The notes under the pieces were generated by a model. That model was given only the letters and a program-made list of their open reading frames with translations. It did no database searches and was not told the origin of the DNA. Below are positions 7,707 through 14,716 of a DNA stretch of 35,190 bases, piece after piece. Position 1 is the first letter of the stretch, and every line of letters starts with the position of its first letter. The DNA lies in assembly GCA_007119345.1 (NCBI GenBank), contig SKPV01000120.1, forward strand, positions 1 to 35,190. The letters run 5' to 3'. The position numbers were made by a program, and so were the translations under genes. The stretch is from Halovivax sp. (lineage in GTDB: Archaea > Halobacteriota > Halobacteria > Halobacteriales > Natrialbaceae).

Positions 7707-8774
7707 ATGAGAGCCGTCGTCTTTCAGGAGGTGGGCGAACCGCTCGAAGTCGAGGAGGTCGACCGGCCCGACTGCGACGAGGACGGAGTGGTCGTCGAGA
7801 CGGAAGCCTGCGGCGTCTGCCGGAGCGACTGGCACGCCTGGCAGGGCGACTGGGAGTGGCTCGGCGTGGTACCCACGCCGGGGCTGATCTTCGGGCACGA
7901 ACCCGTCGGTCGGGTCGTCGAGGTCGGCGAGAACGTCGACACCGTCGACGAGGGCGACCGGGTGACGAACCCGTTCAACATGAGCGACGGGACCTGCCCG
8001 TACTGCCGGGCGGGTCGCGCGAACATCTGCGAGAAGATGGTGCCGATGGGGTTCGTCCCCTTCCAGCAGGGCGCGTTCGCCGAGGAGTACCCCGTCCGGT
8101 ACGCCGACCAGAACCTCGTCAGAGTCCCGGACGGCGTCGATCCCGTCGACGTGGCGGGACTCGGCTGCCGGTTCGCGACCGCCTTCCACGGCGTCGGCCA
8201 CCGGGTGGACGTCGAGCCCGGCGACTGGGTCGCCGTCCACGGCTGCGGCGGCGTCGGGCTCTCGGCCACCCACGTCGCGAGCGCGCTCGGCGCGAACGTG
8301 ATCGCCGTCGACGTCGTCCAGGAGAAACTCGACCTCGCGACCGAGCTGGGCGCCGTCGAGACCGTCCACGTCGAAGCGGTCGAGGACGTCCCGCAGGCCG
8401 TCAAGGCCCACACGAAGGGGAGCCGCGGGGTCGAGGTCTCCATCGACGCCCTCGGCATCGCCGAAACCGTTCGAAATTCGGTCGACTCGCTCGCCAAGGG
8501 CGGCCAGCACCTCCAGATCGGGATGACCACGGCCGAGGAGGGCGGCGAGGTGGCGCTACCGATCGACGCGATGGTCACCGAGGAGCGCGAGTTCTACGGC
8601 TCCTACGGGATGCCGCCCCACGAGTACGACGAGATCTTCCGGATGATGGACGGCGAAAAGATCGACCCCGGCCGGATCGTCTCCGAGACCTGCGCGCTCG
8701 GGGACGTCCCCGAGGTGATGGAGCGCCTCGGCGAGTACGACACGCTCGGAATTCCGGTCTGCAGCGAGTTCTGA
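7707..8774 (+). CDS. Zinc-dependent alcohol dehydrogenase (MDR superfamily)
   Basis: A 355-residue medium-chain dehydrogenase. The catalytic zinc site is visible: Cys38 in CGVCRSDWH and His64-Glu65 in GHEPVG. The nucleotide-binding loop is HGCGGVGLSATH (about residues 176-187), followed by an acidic strand end (VIAVDVV) suggesting NAD preference. The structural zinc lobe normally has four cysteines; here I see Cys97, Cys100 and Cys108, with Asp94 where the first cysteine is expected. The enzyme would oxidise an alcohol or sugar, or reduce an aldehyde. Position after the dehydratase and aldehyde dehydrogenase suggests the same pathway, perhaps as the initial sugar or polyol dehydrogenase; its own promoter allows independent control. 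Confidence 0.9.
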   Translation: MRAVVFQEVGEPLEVEEVDRPDCDEDGVVVETEACGVCRSDWHAWQGDWEWLGVVPTPGLIFGHEPVGRVVEVGENVDTVDEGDRVTNPFNMSDGTCPYCRAGRANICEKMVPMGFVPFQQGAFAEEYPVRYADQNLVRVPDGVDPVDVAGLGCRFATAFHGVGHRVDVEPGDWVAVHGCGGVGLSATHVASALGANVIAVDVVQEKLDLATELGAVETVHVEAVEDVPQAVKAHTKGSRGVEVSIDALGIAETVRNSVDSLAKGGQHLQIGMTTAEEGGEVALPIDAMVTEEREFYGSYGMPPHEYDEIFRMMDGEKIDPGRIVSETCALGDVPEVMERLGEYDTLGIPVCSEF

Positions 8775-8847
8775 GCGCTGGTTCGGCGGTGGATCGAATT
8801 TCGGTCGGTGACCCCCGAACCCGACCCTTCCTCCCACCGGTCGGCGG

Positions 8848-9600
8848 TCACTCCGCTCCCGGCCCCGCGACGAGCTCGCCGTCGTCGGTCCACTCGCACT
8901 CGACAGCCTCCCCGTCGGGGTGGTACTCGGCGACGTGGGAGTAGAACACCTCCTTCTCGGAATTAAGCTGGATGGTCCCGTGTTCGGCGTACTCCGGCCA
9001 CATCCGCCACGTCTCTCCCGTTCGCAGTTCCAGTTCGGCCACCTCGATCACGGCTCGGTACATCCCGTACCGATACTCGACGTCGCCGCCGAGTTCGACC
9101 TCCCGACCCGCCGGGACGGTCACCGACTCCTCGACGAGGAGTTCGCCCTCGGTTTCGACGTCGACCTCCCGGTCCGTGGTGGCCGCGTACTCGATACGAA
9201 CGTCGAACGTGAAATCCGATTCCGCGTTGTTCCGAATCGCGACCGGCTCGGTCTCCGGGAGCGTCTCTTCGATACGGAATCGGTTGACGTCCCCCTCCGC
9301 CTCGACCTCGACGGCGTAAAACGTCCCGGATTCTCTCAGGTACGTCTCGTCGACGTCGATGATCTTCGGGACGACGAGGTCGTCTTCGGTCTCGTACACG
9401 CCCTCCTCGAGAGCGACGGCTAGCTCCGTCTCCGCGGCGGCGGGAAACGCGGAGTCGACGCCGACGAATTCGCGACCGCAGCGCTCGGATTCCACCACTT
9501 CGCCCCCGTCGGATTCGTCCTCGCCGACGGCGCCGCTCAGGCAACCGGCCAGCGCAGCGGTCGTCGTCCCGACCCCCGCGAGGAGGGAACGTCGTTTCAT
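8848..9600 (-). CDS. Secreted lipoprotein of unknown function
   Basis: This 250-residue protein begins with a short signal containing paired arginines (MKRRSLLAG) and the lipobox LAGC with Cys20, so it should be exported, probably by Tat, and lipid-anchored. The mature part is acidic, and its second half (about residues 95-200) looks like beta-sandwich material (alternating strands such as DFTFDVRIEY and ELLVEESVTVPAG), as in many haloarchaeal surface lipoproteins. I do not recognise a specific family. It is convergent with the alcohol dehydrogenase gene (73 bp between) and divergent from the SCP2-like gene. No binding motif identifies a ligand. Confidence 0.8.
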   Translation of the reverse strand: MKRRSLLAGVGTTTAALAGCLSGAVGEDESDGGEVVESERCGREFVGVDSAFPAAAETELAVALEEGVYETEDDLVVPKIIDVDETYLRESGTFYAVEVEAEGDVNRFRIEETLPETEPVAIRNNAESDFTFDVRIEYAATTDREVDVETEGELLVEESVTVPAGREVELGGDVEYRYGMYRAVIEVAELELRTGETWRMWPEYAEHGTIQLNSEKEVFYSHVAEYHPDGEAVECEWTDDGELVAGPGAE

Positions 9601-9804
9601 AGCCGCCGTCGAACGACCACGGACAAAGGTCTACCCCAAGGTAAAGCGCCTCTCGTACCGTGGGATGGCTCGAACGGCCGATTCGATCTCCCGGGCCGAC
9701 GCCGAAACCGTCGCGGGCAGGCGTCCGAAATACCCGCCGTCGTCGGTCCGCCGTTCGCGAGGGGCACGGTCCTCGAGCCGGCCCGGTTCGGATCGCCGGC
9801 CGGC

Positions 9805-9830
9805 ACATAAAAGCCCCGATCCCTTCGGGG
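9805..9830 (+). promoter_or_regulatory. TATA box and 5' hairpin before the SCP2-like gene
   Basis: ACATAAAAG (9805-9813) is a good TATA box, placing transcription start near 9838. It is immediately followed by an inverted repeat CCCCGA-TCCCT-TCGGGG (9814-9830). The ATG is at 9866, so the message would have a short leader. The hairpin overlaps the space between TATA box and start and might be an operator. Confidence 0.5.
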
Positions 9831-9865
9831 GAATCGCGAAGACCGGACGCGCCGACGTGCTCCCC

Positions 9866-10297
9866 ATGGCGTACGCGCTCCCGAGCGAGGCCGACGAGTG
9901 GATCGAAGAGTGGCGAGACCAGCTCAACGCCTCGGAGGAGTACGCCGAGGCCGGCGAGGGCTGGGGGATCGGGTTCAACGGCGACTTCCTGTTCGAGATT
10001 CGGCCGGACGACGTCTACGACGGCGAGTCCGTGTACCTCTTCGTCGCCCTCCAGGACGGCGAGTGCACCGACGCCTGTCGGACGGACGATCCCGAGGGAG
10101 CTGACTGGGGATTCGCCTTCCGCGGCGACTACGAGGACTGGAAGCGGCTCATCCGCGGCGAGGTCGGCGCCGTCGAGGGCATGATGGACGGCGAGTTCGA
10201 CCTCGACGGCGACATGCAGAAGGTGCTCCAGTACAGCCAGGCGGCGATGGTGATGACCGACAACGCAGCGTCGGTCGACACGGAGTTCGAATACTGA
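9866..10297 (+). CDS. SCP2 sterol-binding-like domain protein
   Basis: A 143-residue, very acidic, soluble protein. The central strand pattern GWGIGFNGDFLFEIRPDD with the following YLFVALQDGEC and the helical C-terminus match the small SCP2-like (sterol carrier protein 2) domain proteins common in haloarchaea. These are thought to bind hydrophobic ligands, but no substrate is established in archaea. Three cysteines or near-cysteines cluster at EC-TDAC. I chose the ATG at 9866 because the protein upstream becomes arginine- and serine-rich and overlaps the promoter. It is followed by the HTH-10 regulator on the same strand after 92 bp. Confidence 0.72.
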   Translation: MAYALPSEADEWIEEWRDQLNASEEYAEAGEGWGIGFNGDFLFEIRPDDVYDGESVYLFVALQDGECTDACRTDDPEGADWGFAFRGDYEDWKRLIRGEVGAVEGMMDGEFDLDGDMQKVLQYSQAAMVMTDNAASVDTEFEY

Positions 10298-10389
10298 CGA
10301 GACGGACGAGGGGGCCGCCCCCGCGCCGGGCGGCGACCGCGGCGGGACCGTCGGTAGCGTTATGACCAGCTTTGGCGAATGATGACACG

Positions 10390-11043
10390 ATGCAGGCGGC
10401 TCGCTTCAGGCTCCGGGTGCCGGAGGGTTCGTTTCCGGGCGTCGACCGAGCGCTCGCGCGAGCCGACGGCGTCGAACGCGAGCAGCTGGTCCAGTTCGAG
10501 TGGCTCACCGACGGCTCGTACGCCCTGCTGTACCGGCTGCGCGTCGACGACCCCGCCGCGGTGGAGAGCGTCCTCGAGGACAACCCGGAGGTGCGCGCCT
10601 CGTCGCTCCGCCGGTTCGGCGACCGCTGGTACTGTTACGTGCACGTCGCCGAGCGGGACCTCCTCTCCGAGCTGCTCGCCGTCGCCGACGAGAACGCGCT
10701 CATCATCGACCGGCCGGTCCAGTTCGTTTCCGAGGGCGTCGCGCTCACCGTCGCCGGCACCGGCGAGGGACTCCAGGGCGCCTTCAGGGACGCCTCGGAC
10801 GCCGTCCGCATCGACGTCGAGTGGTCGGGCGAGTACCAGCCCGGCGCCGGCGACGCCGGCTGCCAGCTGACGCCGCGACAGCGCGAGGCGCTTCGGACGG
10901 CCCACGATCTCGGCTTCTACGAGAACCCGCGGCGATCCGACTACGAAGAGCTCGCCCACGCCCTCGACTGCGCTCCTAGCACCGCCAACGAGCTCCTCCG
11001 GCGCGCCGAGACCGCGATCGTCGACGCCGTGCTGGATGGGTGA
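10390..11043 (+). CDS. Bacterio-opsin activator-like HTH-10 transcription regulator
   Basis: A 217-residue regulator. The C-terminal part, starting at LTPRQREALRTAHDLGFYE (about residue 159), is a clear HTH-10 (bacterio-opsin activator, Bat-type) DNA-binding domain with the recognition region ending in STANELLRRAETAI. The N-terminal about 150 residues form the accompanying sensor-like region often seen in short haloarchaeal members. These regulators are numerous in haloarchaea and the target here is unknown; the nearest same-strand genes are the SCP2-like gene upstream and cbiA downstream. An in-frame TTG at 10372 is a possible earlier start. Confidence 0.87.
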   Translation: MQAARFRLRVPEGSFPGVDRALARADGVEREQLVQFEWLTDGSYALLYRLRVDDPAAVESVLEDNPEVRASSLRRFGDRWYCYVHVAERDLLSELLAVADENALIIDRPVQFVSEGVALTVAGTGEGLQGAFRDASDAVRIDVEWSGEYQPGAGDAGCQLTPRQREALRTAHDLGFYENPRRSDYEELAHALDCAPSTANELLRRAETAIVDAVLDG

Positions 11044-11245
11044 GGTGACGTCGCTTATCTCCGGTCGCCGCGGCCTCGTCGGCGACCGCCCTGACGCGCT
11101 CGGTCGTCAGTGAGGCGAGCGGGACCACCTCGGCGTCCGTCTCCGCGGCGATTTCGGGGTGAGCGACGACGCTCGACAGCCCTGCCCAGGTCGTTCGTTC
11201 CGAATCGAATCGTGGCGGCGGAGGCGGCGAGTTCGACGGATCCAC
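10976..11245 (-). pseudogene. Possible gene remnant antisense to the HTH-10 gene end
   Basis: The 384-bp gap before cbiA contains a minus-strand open frame whose middle (about 11050-11200) has a protein-like composition (VVAHPEIAAETDAEVVPLAS followed by a predicted helix TTERVRAVADEAAA). It then runs on as arginine-rich nonsense antisense into the HTH-10 gene. I read this as the remains of a truncated gene that lost its natural stop, not an intact gene. I do not recognise the family. Confidence 0.3.
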
Positions 11246-11353
11246 GATTCCGAACGGGACGGACGAACCACCAGGTCCGATCGGGGTCGGTCCCGCGACA
11301 ACGTCGACCCGGTTATCGACGGATTCATGCGCAACTGTGCTAATTCGGAGACA

Positions 11354-11431
11354 ATGAGACGGGTGGGGGCTCCGACCGCCTCGGGCGGACCGACCGCTGA
11401 CGGGACCGACGACGAGGACCAGCGCCGATGA
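11354..11431 (+). other. Short upstream ORF overlapping the cbiA start (ATGA)
   Basis: A 25-codon frame starts with ATG at 11354 and its TGA stop overlaps the cbiA ATG (ATGA at 11428-11431). Such overlaps usually mean translational coupling. The peptide is serine/threonine/aspartate-rich at the end and unrecognised; it could be the tail of a lost upstream cobalamin gene or a leader. Weak evidence. Confidence 0.25.
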
Positions 11432-12753
11432 GGGGGTTCGTCGTCGGCGGCGTCAGTTCCGGCGTCGGCAAGACCGTCGCGACGCTCGCGATCGCGAGCG
11501 CTCTCGAGGAGGCGGGCTACGACGTCCAGCCCGCCAAAGCGGGCCCCGATTTCATCGATCCCAGCCACCACCAAGCCGTCACGGACCGCCCCTCGCGGAC
11601 GCTCGACCTGTGGCTCTGCGGCGAGGCGGGGGTCCGGCGGAACTACGCCCGCGGAGCGGGCGACGTCTGCGTCGTCGAGGGCGTGATGGGGCTGTACGAC
11701 GGCGACGGCTCGAGCACCGCGATGGTGGCCGAGGCGCTCGACCTGCCGGTCGTCCTCGTCGTCGACGCGAGCGCGGGAATGGAGAGCGTCGCCGCGACGG
11801 CGCTCGGATTCCGCCGGTACGCGGCCGAGATCGGCCGCGACGTCGACGTGGCGGGGATCGTCGCACAGCGAGCCCACGGCGGTCGCCACGAGCGGGGCAT
11901 CCGGGACGCGCTACCCGAGGAGATCGCGTACTTCGGACGGATCCCGCCCTCCTCGGACCTGGAGATCCCCGACCGCCACCTGGGGCTGCACATGGGCGAG
12001 GAAGCGGCGCTCCCGTCGGAGGCGCTCGCCGAGGCCGCGGAGACGATCGACGTCGAGGCGCTCGTCGACGTCGCTCGAGATCCGCCGGCGGAACCGGAGC
12101 CGGCGGATGCGGAGACGGGCGACCAGCGAACCCACTCCGACGACGCGACGGTGGCCGTCGCGGACGACGCCGCCTTCTGCTTTCGGTACCCGGCGACGAT
12201 CGAGCGATTCCGGGACCGCGGCGACGTCGTCTCGTTCTCGCCGGTCGCCGGAGACCGCGTCCCGGTGTGCGACGGCGTCTACCTGCCGGGTGGCTACCCG
12301 GAACTGCACGCCGAAGAGCTCGCCCAGAGCCCCACGCTCTCCGACCTCGCCGACCGGGCTGCCGACGGACTGGCCGTGCTCGGCGAGTGCGGCGGCCTGA
12401 TGGTGATGAGCGAGTCGCTCACGACCGTCGACGGCGAGACCCACGAGATGGCCGGGATCCTGCCGGCCGAGGTGACGATGCACGAGCGGTACCAGGCGCT
12501 CGACCACGTCGAGCTGGCGGCGACCGACGGGACGCTGACGGCTCGGGCGGGCGAGCGGATCCGCGGTCACGAGTTCCACTACTCGAGCGCCGACGTCGGA
12601 TCGGACGCCCGATTCGCGTTCGACGTCGTCCGCGGCGACGGGATCGCCGACGAGCGCGACGGCCTCCTCGAGTACGACTCGCTCGGCACCTACGCGCACG
12701 TTCACGCCGAGAGCGGCGCGTTCGATCGGTTCCTCGAGTCGCTCGACCGGTGA
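11428..12753 (+). CDS. cbiA: Cobyrinate a,c-diamide synthase
   Basis: A 441-residue amidotransferase that converts cobyrinate (or hydrogenobyrinate) to its a,c-diamide with glutamine and ATP during cobalamin synthesis. The N-terminal ATP-binding domain has the modified P-loop GGVSSGVGKT (residues 7-16), the PAKAGPDFIDPSHH motif and VVEGVMGLYDG, all characteristic of CbiA/CobB. An acidic linker (about 215-240) leads to the glutamine amidotransferase domain with YLPGGYPELHAEELA and the nucleophile Cys321 in LGECGGL; the catalytic histidine region is RGHEFHYS. Length is usual. It is not accompanied by other cobalamin genes in this window, unlike many haloarchaeal clusters. Confidence 0.95.
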   Translation: MRGFVVGGVSSGVGKTVATLAIASALEEAGYDVQPAKAGPDFIDPSHHQAVTDRPSRTLDLWLCGEAGVRRNYARGAGDVCVVEGVMGLYDGDGSSTAMVAEALDLPVVLVVDASAGMESVAATALGFRRYAAEIGRDVDVAGIVAQRAHGGRHERGIRDALPEEIAYFGRIPPSSDLEIPDRHLGLHMGEEAALPSEALAEAAETIDVEALVDVARDPPAEPEPADAETGDQRTHSDDATVAVADDAAFCFRYPATIERFRDRGDVVSFSPVAGDRVPVCDGVYLPGGYPELHAEELAQSPTLSDLADRAADGLAVLGECGGLMVMSESLTTVDGETHEMAGILPAEVTMHERYQALDHVELAATDGTLTARAGERIRGHEFHYSSADVGSDARFAFDVVRGDGIADERDGLLEYDSLGTYAHVHAESGAFDRFLESLDR

Positions 12754-12896
12754 GTTCCGTCGACGGAACCGTCACGCCGGTGCGAGTTCCCGGCGGACCG
12801 AACGACGCCCGCGCCACCGGCGTGTCGGGCCGCGGCTCGGCCGATTCGAGAATTCGTTATCGACGGACTGACGGTCGCTACCACCGATATACCGAT

Positions 12897-12905
12897 CTCT
12901 TTAGG
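12897..12905 (+). promoter_or_regulatory. TATA-like box before the winged-helix gene
   Basis: CTCTTTAGG at 12897-12905 is a plausible BRE/TATA element 38-46 bases upstream of the ATG at 12943, implying a leader of about 13 bases. Confidence 0.4.
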
Positions 12906-12942
12906 CGCGAAGGTTGTGCCCGGTGACGGCCAACGTCGGCCG

Positions 12943-13359
12943 ATGACAGACCCCCACGCCGTCGATCCGCACGCGGTCTACCGGCTGTTGAGCGACGAAC
13001 ATCGTCGTCACTTGCTCTCCCGGTTGCTGGAGGCCGAGTACGCCACCGTCGAGGGCCTGTCGCGGACGCTCGCCGCTCGCGAGGAGGGAACGGCCCCGCG
13101 CGCCGTCTCCGAGGGGGCCATCGATCGCGTCGGCATCTCGCTCGTCCACGACCACCTGCCGCGGCTGGCCGACCACGGCCTCTGCGAGTTCGACGCCCGG
13201 AGCGGCGACGTGGTCACGACGGATGCGTTCGAGGAACTCCGCCCGCAGCTCGAAGGCGCGCTCGATATCGACGGGATCGCCGACCGCGAGCCCCAGTCCG
13301 AACTGACGGTCCTCTACAGCGAGCCGCCCGAGGACCGGTTCCTGGTCGAAGACGCCTAG
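12943..13359 (+). CDS. Winged-helix protein of DUF7344 type
   Basis: A 138-residue probable DNA-binding protein. It opens with VYRLLSDEHRRHLLSRLLEA, the pattern of haloarchaeal winged-helix proteins now grouped as DUF7344, followed by a helix pair and the wing-like segment VHDHLPRLADHGLCEFDARS. Such proteins are assumed to be transcription regulators. The C-terminal about 40 residues are acidic and unconserved in appearance. An in-frame GTG at 12916 would add nine residues; the ATG is preferred because of the promoter position. The downstream kilobase has no intact gene, so the target is not evident. Confidence 0.72.
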   Translation: MTDPHAVDPHAVYRLLSDEHRRHLLSRLLEAEYATVEGLSRTLAAREEGTAPRAVSEGAIDRVGISLVHDHLPRLADHGLCEFDARSGDVVTTDAFEELRPQLEGALDIDGIADREPQSELTVLYSEPPEDRFLVEDA

Positions 13360-13556
13360 GCGGTCCCGACCGACTCGATCGACGACGGCTCCGATCGGCG
13401 GACGACGGAATCTACGGACCGCTCTCATCCGCTGCCGAGTGGTTCTACGGACGGGTCTGAGCGATGGACGACTCGATCTCTGGACGATCGCGACCACCAG
13501 ACGGCTCTCGGCGCTCTTTTCGTTCGGTGACGGACCGAACGGCGACCGACGCCCCG

Positions 13557-13960
13557 TCACTCCCGGATGAGTTCGACCCGGTCGGAGAGTTCGTCGATCC
13601 ACCCTTCGTACCGCTGGAGGACCGCGTCAGGCGCGTCTCCAGTTCGTCGCGGGCTCGCCGGCACAGCGCCTCGGCACGCGTCCGGTCTCCCTCCTCGAGG
13701 GCGGTTTCGATCAGGTGGCCCGCGACCGCCAGGATGTCCTGCGGCGCGCCGACCGTCTCGAATCGATCGAGCGCCGCTCGCCAGTGCGCTCTCGCCCCGG
13801 CGATCGAGTTGCGTTCGGCGGCCACGCGTCCCCTCGACCGGCTGGGCACCCTTCGTCGTGCGTCGTCCCCAACCGCTCGAACGTACGCCGGGCCGCCGCC
13901 GCGAAGTCGCGGGCCGATACCTGTGTACACATAAATGACGATCTTCGGCGAGTAGAACAT
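13557..13960 (-). pseudogene. Frameshifted TPR-like gene
   Basis: Protein-like sequence on the minus strand is spread over three frames. Reading downstream: about 13920-13850 encodes ARDFAAAARRTFERLG; about 13830-13640 in a second frame encodes a helical-repeat stretch including GARAHWRAALDRFETVG and TRAEALCRRARDELETRL; about 13630-13557 in a third frame encodes AVLQRYEGWIDELSDRV and reaches a natural TGA at 13557-13559. Together these look like one tetratricopeptide-like helical protein broken by at least two frameshifts. The 5' end near 13930-13960 has no convincing start. Sequencing error is possible but two independent shifts make decay more likely. Confidence 0.6.
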
Positions 13961-13969
13961 CTACTCACG

Positions 13970-14400
13970 GTATTCGTCGTTCCACCACGTGCGATCCGAA
14001 TGAAACGTTGTGCGGAATTTCACTCCCATCCGCGGGATCACCGTCCGGGACGATTCGACGAACCCAGTGAATTCGAACTCGACGGCGTGGTTCCGTTATC
14101 GAAATCCGATCGACGATCCGAGAATCGCTCCGTCGAGGTCGGTTCGATGCCGGGGGTGGATAGCTCCCCGTAGGACGGCGACGGTGGATTCGTCCACGGA
14201 TTCGATGGGAGCCGCCGGTCGCTCCCTCACTTCCCGGTCCGACGAACGGTGACGATCGACGGTTCCCGGGTATCGAACCGAGCAGTTCCCGTCGGTTTTC
14301 TTAACCGGCCCATTCACGTCGGTTGCCTGAATCAACCGGCTCTCGGGTCGCGAAACGAACCACTCCAGTCGGTCGGTAAAATCGACCAGCCGCCGACCGA
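13970..14400. other. Gene-poor stretch
   Basis: About 430 bp with no convincing gene on either strand. Open frames here are short, arginine- and serine-rich, and lack start contexts. Local AT content is higher than in flanking genes, rising toward the palindromes at 14402-14436. Confidence 0.5.
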
Positions 14401-14401
14401 G

Positions 14402-14436
14402 GACAAAACAAGTTTGTCTACTACAATCAAAATTGT
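14402..14436. promoter_or_regulatory. Double palindrome operator/promoter
   Basis: Two inverted repeats sit side by side in an AT-rich block: GACAAA-ACAAG-TTTGTC (14402-14418) and ACAAT-CAAA-ATTGT (14423-14436), followed by TTTAGGG. The block ends 18 bases before the ATG at 14454, overlapping the expected TATA/BRE position of a leaderless promoter. The arrangement suggests a repressor or metal- or redox-responsive regulator that controls the two genes downstream; the regulator is unknown. Confidence 0.6.
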
Positions 14437-14453
14437 TTTAGGGACGACCGAAG

Positions 14454-14714
14454 ATGAGCCGGGTGATGCCACCCATCGCGTTGTCACACGGTGCGAAGGC
14501 GGGGCCGACCGAACCGGAGCGGCGAGCCGTCCTGAGCTCGAAACTCGACCTCGGACCCGACGATCCCGAGTACGGCTACACGCGGGGTCGGCTCGTCGCT
14601 GTCCGCGACGCCGAACTCGTCGTTCGGCGACTCACCGAGCAGAGCGAGAGCGTCCTCGTGGGGCTGGAGACGTCCCATCACGTCTTGCACGAGGCGTTCC
14701 CCGCGGAGGAGTGA
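14454..14714 (+). CDS. Small hypothetical protein upstream of the beta-propeller gene
   Basis: An 86-residue predicted protein. I do not recognise it. Its second half (RGRLVAVRDAELVVRRLTEQ, then a short strand and helix) has the composition of a small soluble alpha/beta protein; the first 25 residues are less structured, and an internal ATG at 14463 is another possible start. It is supported as a gene by its position: it follows the double palindrome directly, and its TGA is only 2 bp before the ATG of the beta-propeller gene, implying translational coupling. An overlapping minus-strand frame exists, so confidence is moderate. Confidence 0.5.
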   Translation: MSRVMPPIALSHGAKAGPTEPERRAVLSSKLDLGPDDPEYGYTRGRLVAVRDAELVVRRLTEQSESVLVGLETSHHVLHEAFPAEE

Positions 14715-14716
14715 CG

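Noticed and set aside
14004..14173. Short plus-strand frame containing FELDGVVPLSKSDR
   Set aside because: Looks slightly protein-like but is short, lacks a convincing promoter and shows no family features.
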